The position numbers were made by a program, and so were the translations under genes. This document shows positions 1-8,816 of a stretch of 64,000 nt of DNA, piece by piece (the first letter of the stretch is position 1; every line of letters starts with the position of its first letter). This stretch comes from Propionibacterium australiense (GTDB taxonomy: Bacteria; Actinomycetota; Actinomycetes; Propionibacteriales; Propionibacteriaceae), in assembly GCF_003666605.1 (NCBI RefSeq), contig NZ_RCIV01000001.1:248001-312000 (forward strand). The letters are read 5' to 3'. Under the pieces are notes generated by a model that was not told the DNA's origin, did not search any database, and saw nothing but the letters and a program-made list of their open reading frames with translations.

Positions 1-30
1 ACCGTCACCGCCTGCCGGTAGCGTGTAACC

Positions 31-693
31 ATGCCAAGCAGGTATGCGACGCGGCAGTCACCGATCGACCCCGCCTCGATGCTGGTGCGCGCGGTCCCGA
101 CGATGGCCGTCGTCCGCCACGGCGCCGACCACTTCCCCGAACTGCTGCCCGGCATCACCCTCGTTCCCGCCCAGCCCCGGTCCGATGACGTCCTCGTCAT
201 GGCCGACGAGCACCTGGCGGCCCCGCACGGCGGACCGTCGGCGCTCTACGCGAGGGCACGGGCGGCGCTGCGCGGCCGCCCGGTCGAGCTGACGCCCGAC
301 GGCACCGCCGCCATCTGGGCGGTCAGTGGGGACGGCTTCGTCAGCGGCCGTCTCGGCCTGGTCGCCGACTACCTGCCCGAGCCGTGGCGGGGCTCCCTGC
401 CCGCCAACGGCATCGTCCTGGCCGTTCCCCGGGCCGGACTCATGCTCGTCCACGTACCCACCGGCGAGGACCTCACCCGGGCGCTCAGCACCATGTCGGC
501 CCGGGCCCTCGACGAGTACCGCACCGGCCCCGACCCGCTGGTGCCCTTCCTCTACTACGTCTGCGCCGAGGGCCGCGCCCAGCAGCTGTCCCAATACGAC
601 GGCCCCGATGGCAGCCAGCTCGTCGTCCAGGGCGCCTTCCGCCGGGTCTACGAGCGGTTCATCCCGCAGCGGCCGGCGGCCGGCACCGGCTGA
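31..693 (+). CDS. Uncharacterised 220-aa protein
   Basis: I do not recognise this protein firmly. The frame is closed upstream by an in-frame TAG at 19-21, so the gene starts inside the window; ATG 31 is used, with ATG 79 as the alternative. The product is soluble, with no signal peptide or membrane segment. The middle (a G-R-L-G-L-V stretch followed by IVLAVPRAGLMLVHVP) recalls the DUF1444 pattern of a short helical piece followed by a strand pair, but this is a weak resemblance judged by eye. It lies 126 bp upstream of the frameshifted DUF4132 gene on the same strand. GC-rich codon use matches the surroundings, which supports a real gene. Confidence 0.6.
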   Translation: MPSRYATRQSPIDPASMLVRAVPTMAVVRHGADHFPELLPGITLVPAQPRSDDVLVMADEHLAAPHGGPSALYARARAALRGRPVELTPDGTAAIWAVSGDGFVSGRLGLVADYLPEPWRGSLPANGIVLAVPRAGLMLVHVPTGEDLTRALSTMSARALDEYRTGPDPLVPFLYYVCAEGRAQQLSQYDGPDGSQLVVQGAFRRVYERFIPQRPAAGTG

Positions 694-819
694 TGGTGTC
701 CGGCTGACCCGGGCCGGAGCGGCCCGGTGAGCCCGGCTGCACGGGCTGCGCGGCGGGCGTGAGGCGCCGTCACATTGATAGCCTGAGCTGGCCCGGACAC
801 CCCCGAGTCAGGAGACCCG

Positions 820-3565
820 ATGCCGAAGGACCAGCGCAGCAGGGCCGCTGCCGAGACCATTGCAGTCAGCGAACAGATGCTGGCTGGGCTCACCGATGTC
901 CTCGGCGAGGACAAGACCCCCGAGCTCCCGCCCCTGCACCGGTTCCCCGAGACCAGTGCCGAACCGGCTCGCCGGCGCATCCGTGAGATCATCACCGGCC
1001 TGGCCGACGGCACCGACCCGTACGACGCGTCCTTCCGGCCGGTTCCGCCATCGGATCACCTGCCGCCCGCATATCTGCGGCAGGAGAAGGCATGCGCGCA
1101 GTTCGACGAGGACCTGCTCGACGCGCTCATCAGGGTCGCCGACGGCTCCGACGAGACGCCGGCACTCGACCCCGGCTGGTACACCATCGTCGTCGACATC
1201 CTGTCCCGCGGCTGCCACGAGCTGAGTTTCATCCACCTGGCCCGTATCGTGCGTGTCATCCTCCGGGGTGACCTGGTCAACCTGCCCCACGCGCTGGACA
1301 GGCTCGTGTCGTACCGTGTCCGGCACGAGGAGGTGAACAGCGAACCGAGGGTCCTCGACGACGCCCTGCACCGGTCCGGCTTCGACGAGGAGACGGTCAA
1401 CTCCTTCATCGCATCCCTGGCGATGCACTCCTGGCCGTGGGACCCGGCCGACCTGTGGCCCTGGCTCATCGAGCGCCCCGAGGTCCTCGAGACGTGGCTC
1501 ATCGGTGAGGGCATCGACTCGTGGCTGATGGTCCCCGAGAGGGCCCTGCACGTACTCACGTACTGCCCGCACGTCCCGAACCGGCTGCTGCCGCTCCTCG
1601 CCGAGAAGGCCACCGGGGACTCCCTGGTGCAGCGCCGCCTGGCCCGGCAGATCCTGGCCACCACCCCGGCGGCCCTGTACCTGGCCTGCGCCCAGCTGGG
1701 ACTGCGGACATCTGACAGACGGCTCGTCGCCGTGGACTGGCTGAGTTCGATGGGTGACCAGCGAGCCGTGCCGGTGCTGCGCGAGGCCCTCGACGAGGAA
1801 CGCAACCACTTCGTGCGCGCCGCCGAGATCAAGCTCCTGCAGGCCAGCGGCGAGGACATCGGCGCGTTCCTGTCACCGCGGGTCCTGACCGACGAGGCCA
1901 GGGAGGGGCTGCGGGGATCATGGCCGAAGCACCTCGACTGGCTCGACCCCGCCGCACTGCCGGCCGCCCGCTGGGCCGATGGCACAGTTGTCGAGCCGAA
2001 GGTCCTCGCATGGTGGGTGACACTGGCCGACACGATGAAGGACCCCGACGGTTCCGGTCTCATGGCCCTCTACCTCGACCGGCTCGACCCCGACGACGCC
2101 GCGGAACTCGGCCGCCACGTCATCGACCGGTGGATCGAGCACGACACCCGCCGCCGCAGCACGGAGAAGAACCGCGAGCTGGCCGAGATCTCGGGACTGC
2201 TCACGTACAAGGACTGGCAGCGCAGGGCCGAGTCGCTGACCCCGGCGGACACCGGTTGCTACGCGGAGGAGATCCGTGAGCAGGCGGCCCGGCCCCAGCA
2301 GAGCTTCATCGACGAGTACTTCAGGAACTACGAACGCTCCTACCTGGGTTCGGCGATCACGAACAAGGGCCTGCTCGCCCTGACCGTCGCCATGCCGGGC
2401 GACGAACTGGCCCGGACCGTGCAGACCTACATGAGTGAGCACCGGCAACGCCGGACGCAGTTCGTGGCCCTGCTGTCCGCCCTGGCCGCCAACGGCCGGC
2501 CGGGCAGCGTCGACCTGCTCATGGCGATCGCCCGCCACCACTCGATGCCGACCGTCCAGAAGGCCGCCGGTGAGCTGGCCGGACGGTTCGCCGAACACCA
2601 CGGCTGGACCGCCGACGAGCTGGCCGACCGCATCATCCCCACCGCCGGTCTCGCAGACGACGGCCTGCTGCACCTCGACTACGGGCCCCGCCAGTTCCAC
2701 GGCAGCCTCACCGCCAAGGGCCGCCTCCGGCTGAGCGGTCCGGACCTCAAGCCGATCCGCTCGCTGCCCGGGCCCGAGGCCGGCGACGACCCCGAGCTCG
2801 TGGCGGCCGCCAAGGAGCAGCTGAGCGCCTCACGCCGGGAGCTCACGTCGGTCATGTCCCGGCAGCCGGCCCGGCTCCACGAGGCGATGTGCCTGGGCCG
2901 GGTCTGGCCCGCGGAGGCCTGGCGACAGTCCCTGGCCGCCCACCCGCTGATGCGCCTGCTCCTCGCCCGGCTCGTCATGGCTGGAGAACCCCGGGACGCC
3001 CCGGCAGAGGGCCTTCCGGCCCACTGCCGACGGCAGCCTCGTGGACGTCGACGGCGAACCGCTCACCCTGGATCCCGAGTCCCGCATCGGGCTGGCCCAC
3101 GGCACCGGCCTCGGCGCCGAGGCCGCCGGGGCATGGCGTCGTCACCTGGAGGAGCACGCCGTGGCACCGCTGTTCGACCAGCTGAGCGCGCTGGAGACGC
3201 CGGCCGTCGAACCGCTGGTCACCCGCATGGACGATCTGTGCGGCCGCGTCAGTGACACCTTCAGCTTCCACGACACCATCACCGGACGCGGCTACACCCG
3301 CCGCGACCGGTCCTTCAGCTGGTTCAACGAGTACCAGAGGAGCATCGGCGACTCCGGGTTCGCGGTGGTCATCGAGTTCACCGGCTCGGACCAGGACGAC
3401 ACGGAACCGAGGCCCTGCGCCACCGAGTCGCTGTACGTCCTCAGGCAGAACCATCGGATGGAACTCGCCGCGCTGCCACCGGTGCTGCTGGCCGAGGCGC
3501 GCGCCGACTACGAGGCCGTCGCTGCGCTGGGGCCCTACGACGAGGACTACCGCCGGCTGCGCTGA
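820..3565 (+). pseudogene. DUF4132 protein gene with a single-base frameshift
   Basis: The 5' frame (820 to about 2976) encodes a helical, HEAT-like region. The 3' frame (from about 2978 to 3565) encodes the conserved DUF4132 C-terminal part, the domain found in MolR-like and WGR-associated proteins of unknown function. The first frame reads ...RLLLARLV and then runs into arginine/proline-rich nonsense ending at 3255. Dropping one A at 2977 restores LVWLENPGTPRQRAF and one continuous product of about 914 residues. ATG 820 has a good AGGAG ribosome site. The gene is either a recent pseudogene or carries a sequencing error; codon use is otherwise that of an active gene. The HD-hydrolase gene converges from the other side. 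Confidence 0.75.
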
Positions 3566-3705
3566 GACCAGGCCCGCGACCGGGCCCGGCCGGTCCGCGG
3601 GGCACCCGGCCTGCTGACGCCGGGGCCGGGGGCAGCGCCGTCACGGACCACGCCTGCCAGGGCATCGGTGGTCGCGGCGACGAGCCGGGGCGGTTCCCGG
3701 CCTCG

Positions 3706-4296
3706 TCAGGCGGTCAGCCGATCCAGTTCGGCGCGCAGATTGGCTCGGGATCGGGCGCCCCACAGGGCCCGCCCGGTCGCTGTCGCGTAGCGGTGGGTGG
3801 CCAGCAGGTGCCCGACGGCGGCCCGCCGCGCCGCCCGCCAGCCGGCCTCGTCGAGGCCCTGCTCGGCGCGCAGCTGGGCCACCGACTCCTGGTACCGTGC
3901 CGGCGGGGCGCCGAGCACGGCCAGGTCCGCGTCACAGACCCTGGCCCCCGCCTCGTCCGCGGCGAGGGGACGATGGTGCCCGGTGAGCAGGATCAGCCGG
4001 GTGACCTCCGCCGTCTCGGCGGGCGCCCAGCCGGCCGAGACCAGCCACGAGGCGGCCAGCTCGGCAGAGGCCGGTTCGTCCTCACCGGGCCGGTTGCGGT
4101 GGACGGCGTCATGGAACCACAGGGACAGCCGCTCGAGACGGGTGCAGCCGAGCAGGTCACCCGCCTCAAGCGCCTCGGCCAGGTGCTGGCTGCCGTGGTA
4201 GTGACGCCACGGCTCCTGCCACAGCGCCATCAGCCGCCGCCCCAGTTCGGGCTGGTCCGGCCAGTCCGCCGACCAGCGCTGCACGAGACTCACCAC
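3706..4296 (-). CDS. HD-superfamily phosphohydrolase
   Basis: Predicted metal-dependent HD hydrolase of 196 aa. A YHGSQHL segment near residue 33 and the WFHDAVH motif near residue 60 supply metal-binding His and Asp, and further ligands are likely in LTGHHRPL and VCDADLAVLG; this order fits the family of small HD proteins often annotated as predicted metal-dependent hydrolases. The substrate is unknown, probably a nucleotide or other phosphomonoester. The start is GTG 4296, overlapping the end of the upstream membrane-protein gene by 7 bp. It is therefore the third gene of an operon headed by the SatD-type regulator gene. Confidence 0.8.
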   Translation of the reverse strand: MVSLVQRWSADWPDQPELGRRLMALWQEPWRHYHGSQHLAEALEAGDLLGCTRLERLSLWFHDAVHRNRPGEDEPASAELAASWLVSAGWAPAETAEVTRLILLTGHHRPLAADEAGARVCDADLAVLGAPPARYQESVAQLRAEQGLDEAGWRAARRAAVGHLLATHRYATATGRALWGARSRANLRAELDRLTA

Positions 4297-4706
4297 AGCT
4301 GGACGACCCAGCCGGCGAGCGCGGCCAGGCCGCCGGCGATCAGGAGGCTGGCCAGCGTCCCGATGATGAAGTGTTCGGCCACCTCGCCGCTACGGGCCCC
4401 GCGGATCTCGGGGAACCGGGCGAAGGCCTTCACCGCCACGGTGACGGCCACCAGTGAGGGCTCGCCGGCCAGCAGGGCGCCGAACACGGCGGCACGCTCC
4501 AGCGCGCCGATCCAGCGGCCGCCGCGCAGTACTCCCCCGTCGGCGCAGGAACGAGGCGAGCTCCCGTGCGTGGCGTCGGGACCGGCCCGTGAGCCATCGG
4601 CGCGACGCAGCAGCTCCTCGACGAGCGGGCTGCCGCCGAACACGGCGATCGCGCCGAGCAGGCCGGCCACGAGAACACGGAGAAGATCGGCGAGCAACTG
4701 GGTCAT
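4290..4706 (-). CDS. Small membrane protein, SatD-associated
   Basis: Predicted 138-aa inner-membrane protein with a hydrophobic N-terminal helix (LLADLLRVLVAGLLGAIAVF), a middle hydrophobic stretch and a C-terminal segment rich in Leu, Ala and Gly. Start ATG 4706 overlaps the SatD stop as ATGA, which indicates translational coupling; a longer upstream open frame has no support. In other bacteria SatD genes are often followed by a DUF3307-type membrane gene, and the motif FPEIRGARSGEVAEHFIIGTLAS suits such a partner, but the assignment is inference. It overlaps the downstream HD-hydrolase gene by 7 bp. Confidence 0.75.
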   Translation of the reverse strand: MTQLLADLLRVLVAGLLGAIAVFGGSPLVEELLRRADGSRAGPDATHGSSPRSCADGGVLRGGRWIGALERAAVFGALLAGEPSLVAVTVAVKAFARFPEIRGARSGEVAEHFIIGTLASLLIAGGLAALAGWVVQLW

Positions 4707-5350
4707 GGCGCCACCGTAGAGGGGCCCACCGACACGCCCATCGCCTCGGCGAGCCGAGCCGTGGCGAGATCCAGCCCGGCAGCGGCCTCCCGGTGATGGG
4801 CGGCTCGCAGACGCTGGCCGACCGCCTGGGGACTGATGCCCAGACGCTCGGCCGCCTGCGTCTGGGTGAGGCCGGCATCGACGAGGTCGATGACCTGCCA
4901 TCCTGCCGTGCTGCGCCGGAGCACCAGTGCCGCTGCGAGGGCGAGGATCGTCTGCGCCTCGCCCAGTGCCCGGGCGTCCTGCGTTCCTGCGCCCCCGACG
5001 AGCCGGGGAGCGGTCGCAGCCGCTCGCCCGATGGCCTGCCGGGCCGCCAGATAGGCCGGGCCGCGGGCGGCGCGGGTGGTGTCCGGCAGGGGCATCTCGA
5101 CCTCACCGACACCGACGCCGATGTGCCAGTCCCCCAGGCGCAGGAGCATGGTGACCGCGCCGATGACGGCGGTGGGGTCTGCGCTGAGTGCCTGGATCTC
5201 GTCGCCTGCGGTGCGCTCGAAACCCAACCTGAATCCATCGGACAGCGGCGCCAGCGCATGAAGGGCCTCGGGCACCTTGTCCGGACCGCGCCGGCTCACC
5301 CGCTGATCGGCGACCACCACCGCCCAGCACCGGACCTCACCATCAGCCAT
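4703..5350 (-). CDS. SatD family DNA-binding regulator
   Basis: A 215-aa protein with two parts. The N-terminal half carries the SatD pattern: an Asp near the start (VVVADQRVSRRG), then GDEIQAL and a GVGVGEVE strand. The C-terminal half contains a sigma-region-4-like helix-turn-helix, LTQTQAAERLGISPQAVGQR. SatD proteins were first noted in streptococcal acid tolerance, but their biochemistry is unresolved. Start ATG 5350 is chosen; a TTG 12 bases upstream is possible. It is the first gene of a SatD / membrane protein / HD-hydrolase operon. An AT-rich dyad lies just upstream of the start and may be its own operator. Confidence 0.75.
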   Translation of the reverse strand: MADGEVRCWAVVVADQRVSRRGPDKVPEALHALAPLSDGFRLGFERTAGDEIQALSADPTAVIGAVTMLLRLGDWHIGVGVGEVEMPLPDTTRAARGPAYLAARQAIGRAAATAPRLVGGAGTQDARALGEAQTILALAAALVLRRSTAGWQVIDLVDAGLTQTQAAERLGISPQAVGQRLRAAHHREAAAGLDLATARLAEAMGVSVGPSTVAP

Positions 5351-5358
5351 GACTCCAT

Positions 5359-5397
5359 TCAATCTTTCAGACTTGATTCAGGCAACGAAAGGATTGA
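5359..5397. promoter_or_regulatory. AT-rich inverted repeat upstream of SatD gene
   Basis: The arms TCAATCTTTC (5359-5368) and GAAAGGATTGA (5387-5397) are inverted complements apart from one extra base, separated by 18 bases. The sequence is unusually AT-rich for this genome and ends 9 bases upstream of the SatD start, where a promoter is expected. The downstream gene carries a helix-turn-helix, so autoregulation is a reasonable inference. Confidence 0.4.
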
Positions 5398-5472
5398 GCC
5401 TTGGCAGCGAATCCGTTGTGTCCCGCAGGCACTGGCGTGCGACTGGTTGTATGAGCGGCCGCGGGGACGGGT

Positions 5473-6129
5473 TCAGCGGCAGCGCGCCGCGCCGGGCGCG
5501 ATGACCTCGTCCCACAGGCGGTCCACCTGGGCGCGTGTCGACTGCAGGGAACCGGCATTGTCGATGACCGTGCCGGCCACGGCCAGGCGCTCGGGCCGCG
5601 AGGCCTGCGCCGCGATGCGGTCCCTCGCCTGCTCGGCGCTCATGGCGTTGCGGGCCATCAACCGCGCGATCTGCGTCTCGACCGGCACGTCGACGACCAC
5701 CAGGTGGTTGAAGTCATGGGCCCTGCCGGTCTCGATGAGCAACGGGATGTCGTGCATGACCACCGCGCCGTCGGGGGCCGCGTCCTGCAGCTCGTCTGCG
5801 GCGGCGACGATGAGCGGGTGCGTGATCTCGTCCAGGCGTCGTCGCGCGGCCTCGTCGCTGAACACGAGAGCGGCGAGCGCTCCGCGGTCGAGCGCACCGT
5901 CCGGGGTGAGGATGTCCGGGCCGAACGCCTCGGTGAGGGCCCGCAGCCCGCGGGTCCCCGGTTCGACGATCCGCCGGGCCAGCAGGTCGTAGTCGATGTG
6001 CACGGCCCCGTGCTCGACGAGCACGGCAGCGACGGCGCTCTTGCCGGAGGCGATGCCGCCGGTGAGGCCGAGCGTGAAGACCCGCCCCACCGGGGGGCCC
6101 GTCCTCGTGACGTGGTGTGCGGCCGGCAT
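5473..6129 (-). CDS. coaE: Dephospho-CoA kinase
   Basis: Catalyses the last step of coenzyme A synthesis, ATP-dependent phosphorylation of the 3' hydroxyl of dephospho-CoA, in the cytosol. The P-loop GLTGGIASGKS lies near the N-terminus, followed by the family motifs HIDYDLLAR, FGPDIL, LDEITHP and DIPLLIE, and the C-terminal RIAAQASRPERLAVA. The 218-aa length is normal. ATG 6129 is chosen because translation upstream of it has no family similarity and overlaps the preceding gene. It lies 8 bp after the nucleoside phosphorylase stop, so the two are probably cotranscribed. Its position near rpsA and polA is common in actinobacteria. Confidence 0.95.
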   Translation of the reverse strand: MPAAHHVTRTGPPVGRVFTLGLTGGIASGKSAVAAVLVEHGAVHIDYDLLARRIVEPGTRGLRALTEAFGPDILTPDGALDRGALAALVFSDEAARRRLDEITHPLIVAAADELQDAAPDGAVVMHDIPLLIETGRAHDFNHLVVVDVPVETQIARLMARNAMSAEQARDRIAAQASRPERLAVAGTVIDNAGSLQSTRAQVDRLWDEVIAPGAARCR

Positions 6130-6137
6130 GGGCGTGG

Positions 6138-6917
6138 TCAGGGCGCGATGCGGCTCAGCGCGTCGAGGGTGATCTCGAGGGCCACGCCCCGTGAGCCCCT
6201 CCCCCAGTCTCGGATGTCGTGGCCGTTCTCGGGATCGGCGAGGGTGTCGGCGGTGTAGAAGAGCTGGGCGAACTGCGCCCCGCGCAGGGCGGCGGAGGCC
6301 GCCATGGCGGAGCACTCCATGTCGACGATGGCGCAGCCCTCGGCCCGGCGGTGGTTCAGCATGGCCCTGGTCTCACGGTAGAAGGCGTCGTTCGTCCACA
6401 CGGGAGCATCGCTGACCCGGTAGCCGGCCGCCTCGACGGCCTCGGTGAGGACGGCGCGCAGCTGCGGGTCGATGTCGATCCAGCGGCTGGCCGGCACGTA
6501 CTGGAAACTCGTCCCCTCGCCACGCAGCGCCCGCGCCGGGACGACGAGCTCACCGACCTCCAGCGGCTCGAGGGCACCGCACGAGCCGACGGCGATGGCC
6601 TTGCGGACGCCGTGCCGGAAGAGCATGTCGGTGTGCATGACGGCCGCCGGTGCGCCCAGCGGCATCATGAGGATCGCGAAGTCGCCCTGCACGTCGTGGC
6701 CGCGGTAGACCGGATAGGTGTTGCCGATCAGCTCCAGTGTCTCGATGACGGGCAGGTTCTCGGCGCGGGCGTACTCGTCGACGACCTCGCCGAGGAAGGC
6801 GAGGACGGCCCGGCGCGGGTAGAGGTCGCCGGGGATGGACGCGGCCTCGCTCTCACCGATGAGATCGACGGAGTCGTCGTCGCGTTCGATGATGGGCAGG
6901 TCGTGGGTGTGCAGCAT
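6138..6917 (-). CDS. Nucleoside phosphorylase (PNP/UDP family)
   Basis: A 259-aa cytosolic phosphorylase that cleaves nucleosides with phosphate into base plus (deoxy)ribose-1-phosphate. The family signature GSCGALEPLEVGELVVPARAL sits near residue 110, and the ribose-binding motif VDMECSAMAASAA near residue 200. The overall pattern (LIGNTYPVYRG at the N-terminal phosphate region and an Asp in YTADTLADP) is close to uridine phosphorylase-like members, but base preference cannot be read from the sequence. It is followed after 8 bp by coaE. It sits downstream of the rpsA terminator and so probably has its own promoter in 6918-7002. Confidence 0.88.
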   Translation of the reverse strand: MLHTHDLPIIERDDDSVDLIGESEAASIPGDLYPRRAVLAFLGEVVDEYARAENLPVIETLELIGNTYPVYRGHDVQGDFAILMMPLGAPAAVMHTDMLFRHGVRKAIAVGSCGALEPLEVGELVVPARALRGEGTSFQYVPASRWIDIDPQLRAVLTEAVEAAGYRVSDAPVWTNDAFYRETRAMLNHRRAEGCAIVDMECSAMAASAALRGAQFAQLFYTADTLADPENGHDIRDWGRGSRGVALEITLDALSRIAP

Positions 6918-7002
6918 GGGTCGGGTCCTGGCTCCGGCCGGCTCTCGCGCGGCCTCGGTTTGGGTACAAGGTTCGGGGTCCGGCGGGCCGGCTCCCGGCG
7001 GA

Positions 7003-7051
7003 CAGGATGGAAGGCCCCGGCCCGTCCGCCGGGCCGGGGCCTTCCATCCTG
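7003..7051 (-). terminator. Long hairpin downstream of rpsA
   Basis: A 21-bp perfect stem (7003-7023 with 7031-7051) around a 7-base loop lies 33 bp after the rpsA stop. It is not followed by a T-run on the minus strand. Long GC-rich hairpins without a U-tail are common at actinobacterial gene ends. Confidence 0.75.
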
Positions 7052-7083
7052 CGTTCGTGTCGGGCGCGATGACGCCGACGGGC

Positions 7084-8520
7084 TCAGTGGCTGCCCGACA
7101 GCTTGTCGCGCAGGGCCTGCAGGGCCTCGTCGGAGGCGAGCGAGCCCTCGTTGTCGGCAGGGACGGCGGAGTAGTTCGTGCCGGCCTCGGCAGCGGCCTG
7201 CTGATCGGCCTCCTCGGCCTCGGTGGCCTGCTTCTTCAGGGCCAGCCAGCGGGCCTGGGCCTCGGCGTACTGGGCCTCCCAGGCCGCCTGCTGCTCCTCG
7301 TAGCCCGGCTTCCACTCGTTGGTCTCCGGGTCGAAGCCCTCGGGGTAGATGTAGTTGCCGTTCTCGTCGTAGCTGGCGGTCATGCCGTACAGCGAGGGAT
7401 CGAAGTCGTCGGCCGCGATGTCGATGCCCTCGTTGGCCTGCTTCAGCGACAGGCTGATGCGGCGGCGCTCCAGGTCGATATCGATGATCTTGACCATGAC
7501 CTCGGTGTTGACCGAGACGACCTGCTCGGGGATCTCGACGTGGCGTTCGGCCAGCTCGGACACGTGAACCAGGCCCTCGATGCCCTCCTCGACGCGGACG
7601 AAGGCGCCGAACGGGACGAGCTTGGTGACCTTGCCCGGCACGATCTCACCGATCTGGTGGGTACGGGCGAAGACCTGCCAGGGATCCTCCTGCGTGGCCT
7701 TGAGCGACAGGGAGACGCGCTCGCGCTCCATGTCGACGTCCAGAACCTCGACGGTGACGGGCTGGCCGACCTCGACGACCTCGCTCGGGTGGTCGATGTG
7801 CTTCCAGGACAGCTCGGAGACATGGACCAGGCCGTCGACGCCGCCGAGATCGACGAAGGCACCGAAGTTGACGATGGAGGAGACGACACCCTTGCGGATC
7901 TGTCCCTTCTGGAGCTGCTCCAGGAAGTTGTGGCGCGTCTCGGACTGGGTCTGCTCGAGCCAGGCACGACGCGACAGGACGACGTTGTTGCGGTTCTTGT
8001 CGAGTTCGATGATCTTCGCCTCGAGCTCCTGACCGACGTAGGGCTGCAGGTCGCGGACGCGGCGCATCTCGACGAGTGAGGCGGGCAGGAAGCCGCGCAG
8101 GCCGATGTCGACGATGAGACCGCCCTTGACGACCTCGATGACGGTACCGGTGACGACGCCGTCCTCGTCCTTGATCTTCTCGATCGCACCCCAGGCACGT
8201 TCGTACTGGGCGCGCTTCTTGGAGAGGATCAGACGGCCGTCCTTGTCCTCCTTCTGCTGGACGAGGGCCTCGATCTCGTCGCCAACGCTGACGACGTCGA
8301 AGGGGTCGACATCATGCTTGATGGAGAGTTCCTTGGACGGGATGACGCCTTCGGTCTTGTAGCCGATGTCGAGGAGTACCTCGTCACGATCAACCTTGAC
8401 GACAGTGCCGGTGACGATGTCGCCGTCGTTGAAGTACTTGATGGTGGCATCAACTGCGGCCTCGAAGGCTTCAGCTGTACCGATGTCGTCGATTGCGACG
8501 GCCTCAATGGAGGAGGTCAT
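7084..8520 (-). CDS. rpsA: 30S ribosomal protein S1
   Basis: S1 binds mRNA at the 30S subunit; in actinobacteria it is an essential RNA-binding protein. The 478-aa product has four S1 RNA-binding repeats, starting at about residues 32 (GDIVTGTVVKVDRDEVLLDIG), 118 (VVTGTVIEVVKGGLIVDIG), 205 (GVVSSIVNFGAFVDLGGVDG) and 290 (VPGKVTKLVPFGAFVRVEEG). An acidic, Gln/Ala-rich low-complexity tail follows, as in other actinobacterial S1 proteins. ATG 8520 has GGAG at suitable spacing. A candidate promoter lies about 190 bp upstream and a strong hairpin follows the stop, so this looks like a single-gene unit. Confidence 0.97.
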   Translation of the reverse strand: MTSSIEAVAIDDIGTAEAFEAAVDATIKYFNDGDIVTGTVVKVDRDEVLLDIGYKTEGVIPSKELSIKHDVDPFDVVSVGDEIEALVQQKEDKDGRLILSKKRAQYERAWGAIEKIKDEDGVVTGTVIEVVKGGLIVDIGLRGFLPASLVEMRRVRDLQPYVGQELEAKIIELDKNRNNVVLSRRAWLEQTQSETRHNFLEQLQKGQIRKGVVSSIVNFGAFVDLGGVDGLVHVSELSWKHIDHPSEVVEVGQPVTVEVLDVDMERERVSLSLKATQEDPWQVFARTHQIGEIVPGKVTKLVPFGAFVRVEEGIEGLVHVSELAERHVEIPEQVVSVNTEVMVKIIDIDLERRRISLSLKQANEGIDIAADDFDPSLYGMTASYDENGNYIYPEGFDPETNEWKPGYEEQQAAWEAQYAEAQARWLALKKQATEAEEADQQAAAEAGTNYSAVPADNEGSLASDEALQALRDKLSGSH

Positions 8521-8714
8521 GTAGTAGGGCTCCGATGGTGGATGGTTATTGACTCAGTGCGCCGTGCCTGCTGGCGCGCACGACGGCGACGACGAAATCC
8601 GAGAAGAGCCCGCAACCACCGCTGTGCGCACCCGCCGGCGAGCCGCGGGGTGCCACGGTCCGCTGACGACGACGCCGCACCCTCTGTCCGGCGCGGCGCA
8701 CACAGCGCAGAACA

Positions 8715-8744
8715 AGTTTAGGCGGCCGCGCCACCCCCGGGCAA
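8715..8744 (-). promoter_or_regulatory. Candidate rpsA promoter in the 296-bp gap 8521-8816
   Basis: On the minus strand TTGCCC (8744-8739) and TAAACT (8720-8715) are separated by 18 bases. This predicts transcription from about 8708 and a leader of roughly 190 bases before rpsA. Apart from this I see no gene or RNA in 8521-8816; short open frames there are GC-driven. Confidence 0.45.
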
Positions 8745-8816
8745 CCTTCGGCGCCGTCGGCGCACCCTGACCCGTCCCCGCCCCGGGGATGTCCCGGCCC
8801 AGTCCGCGCGGCGTGC

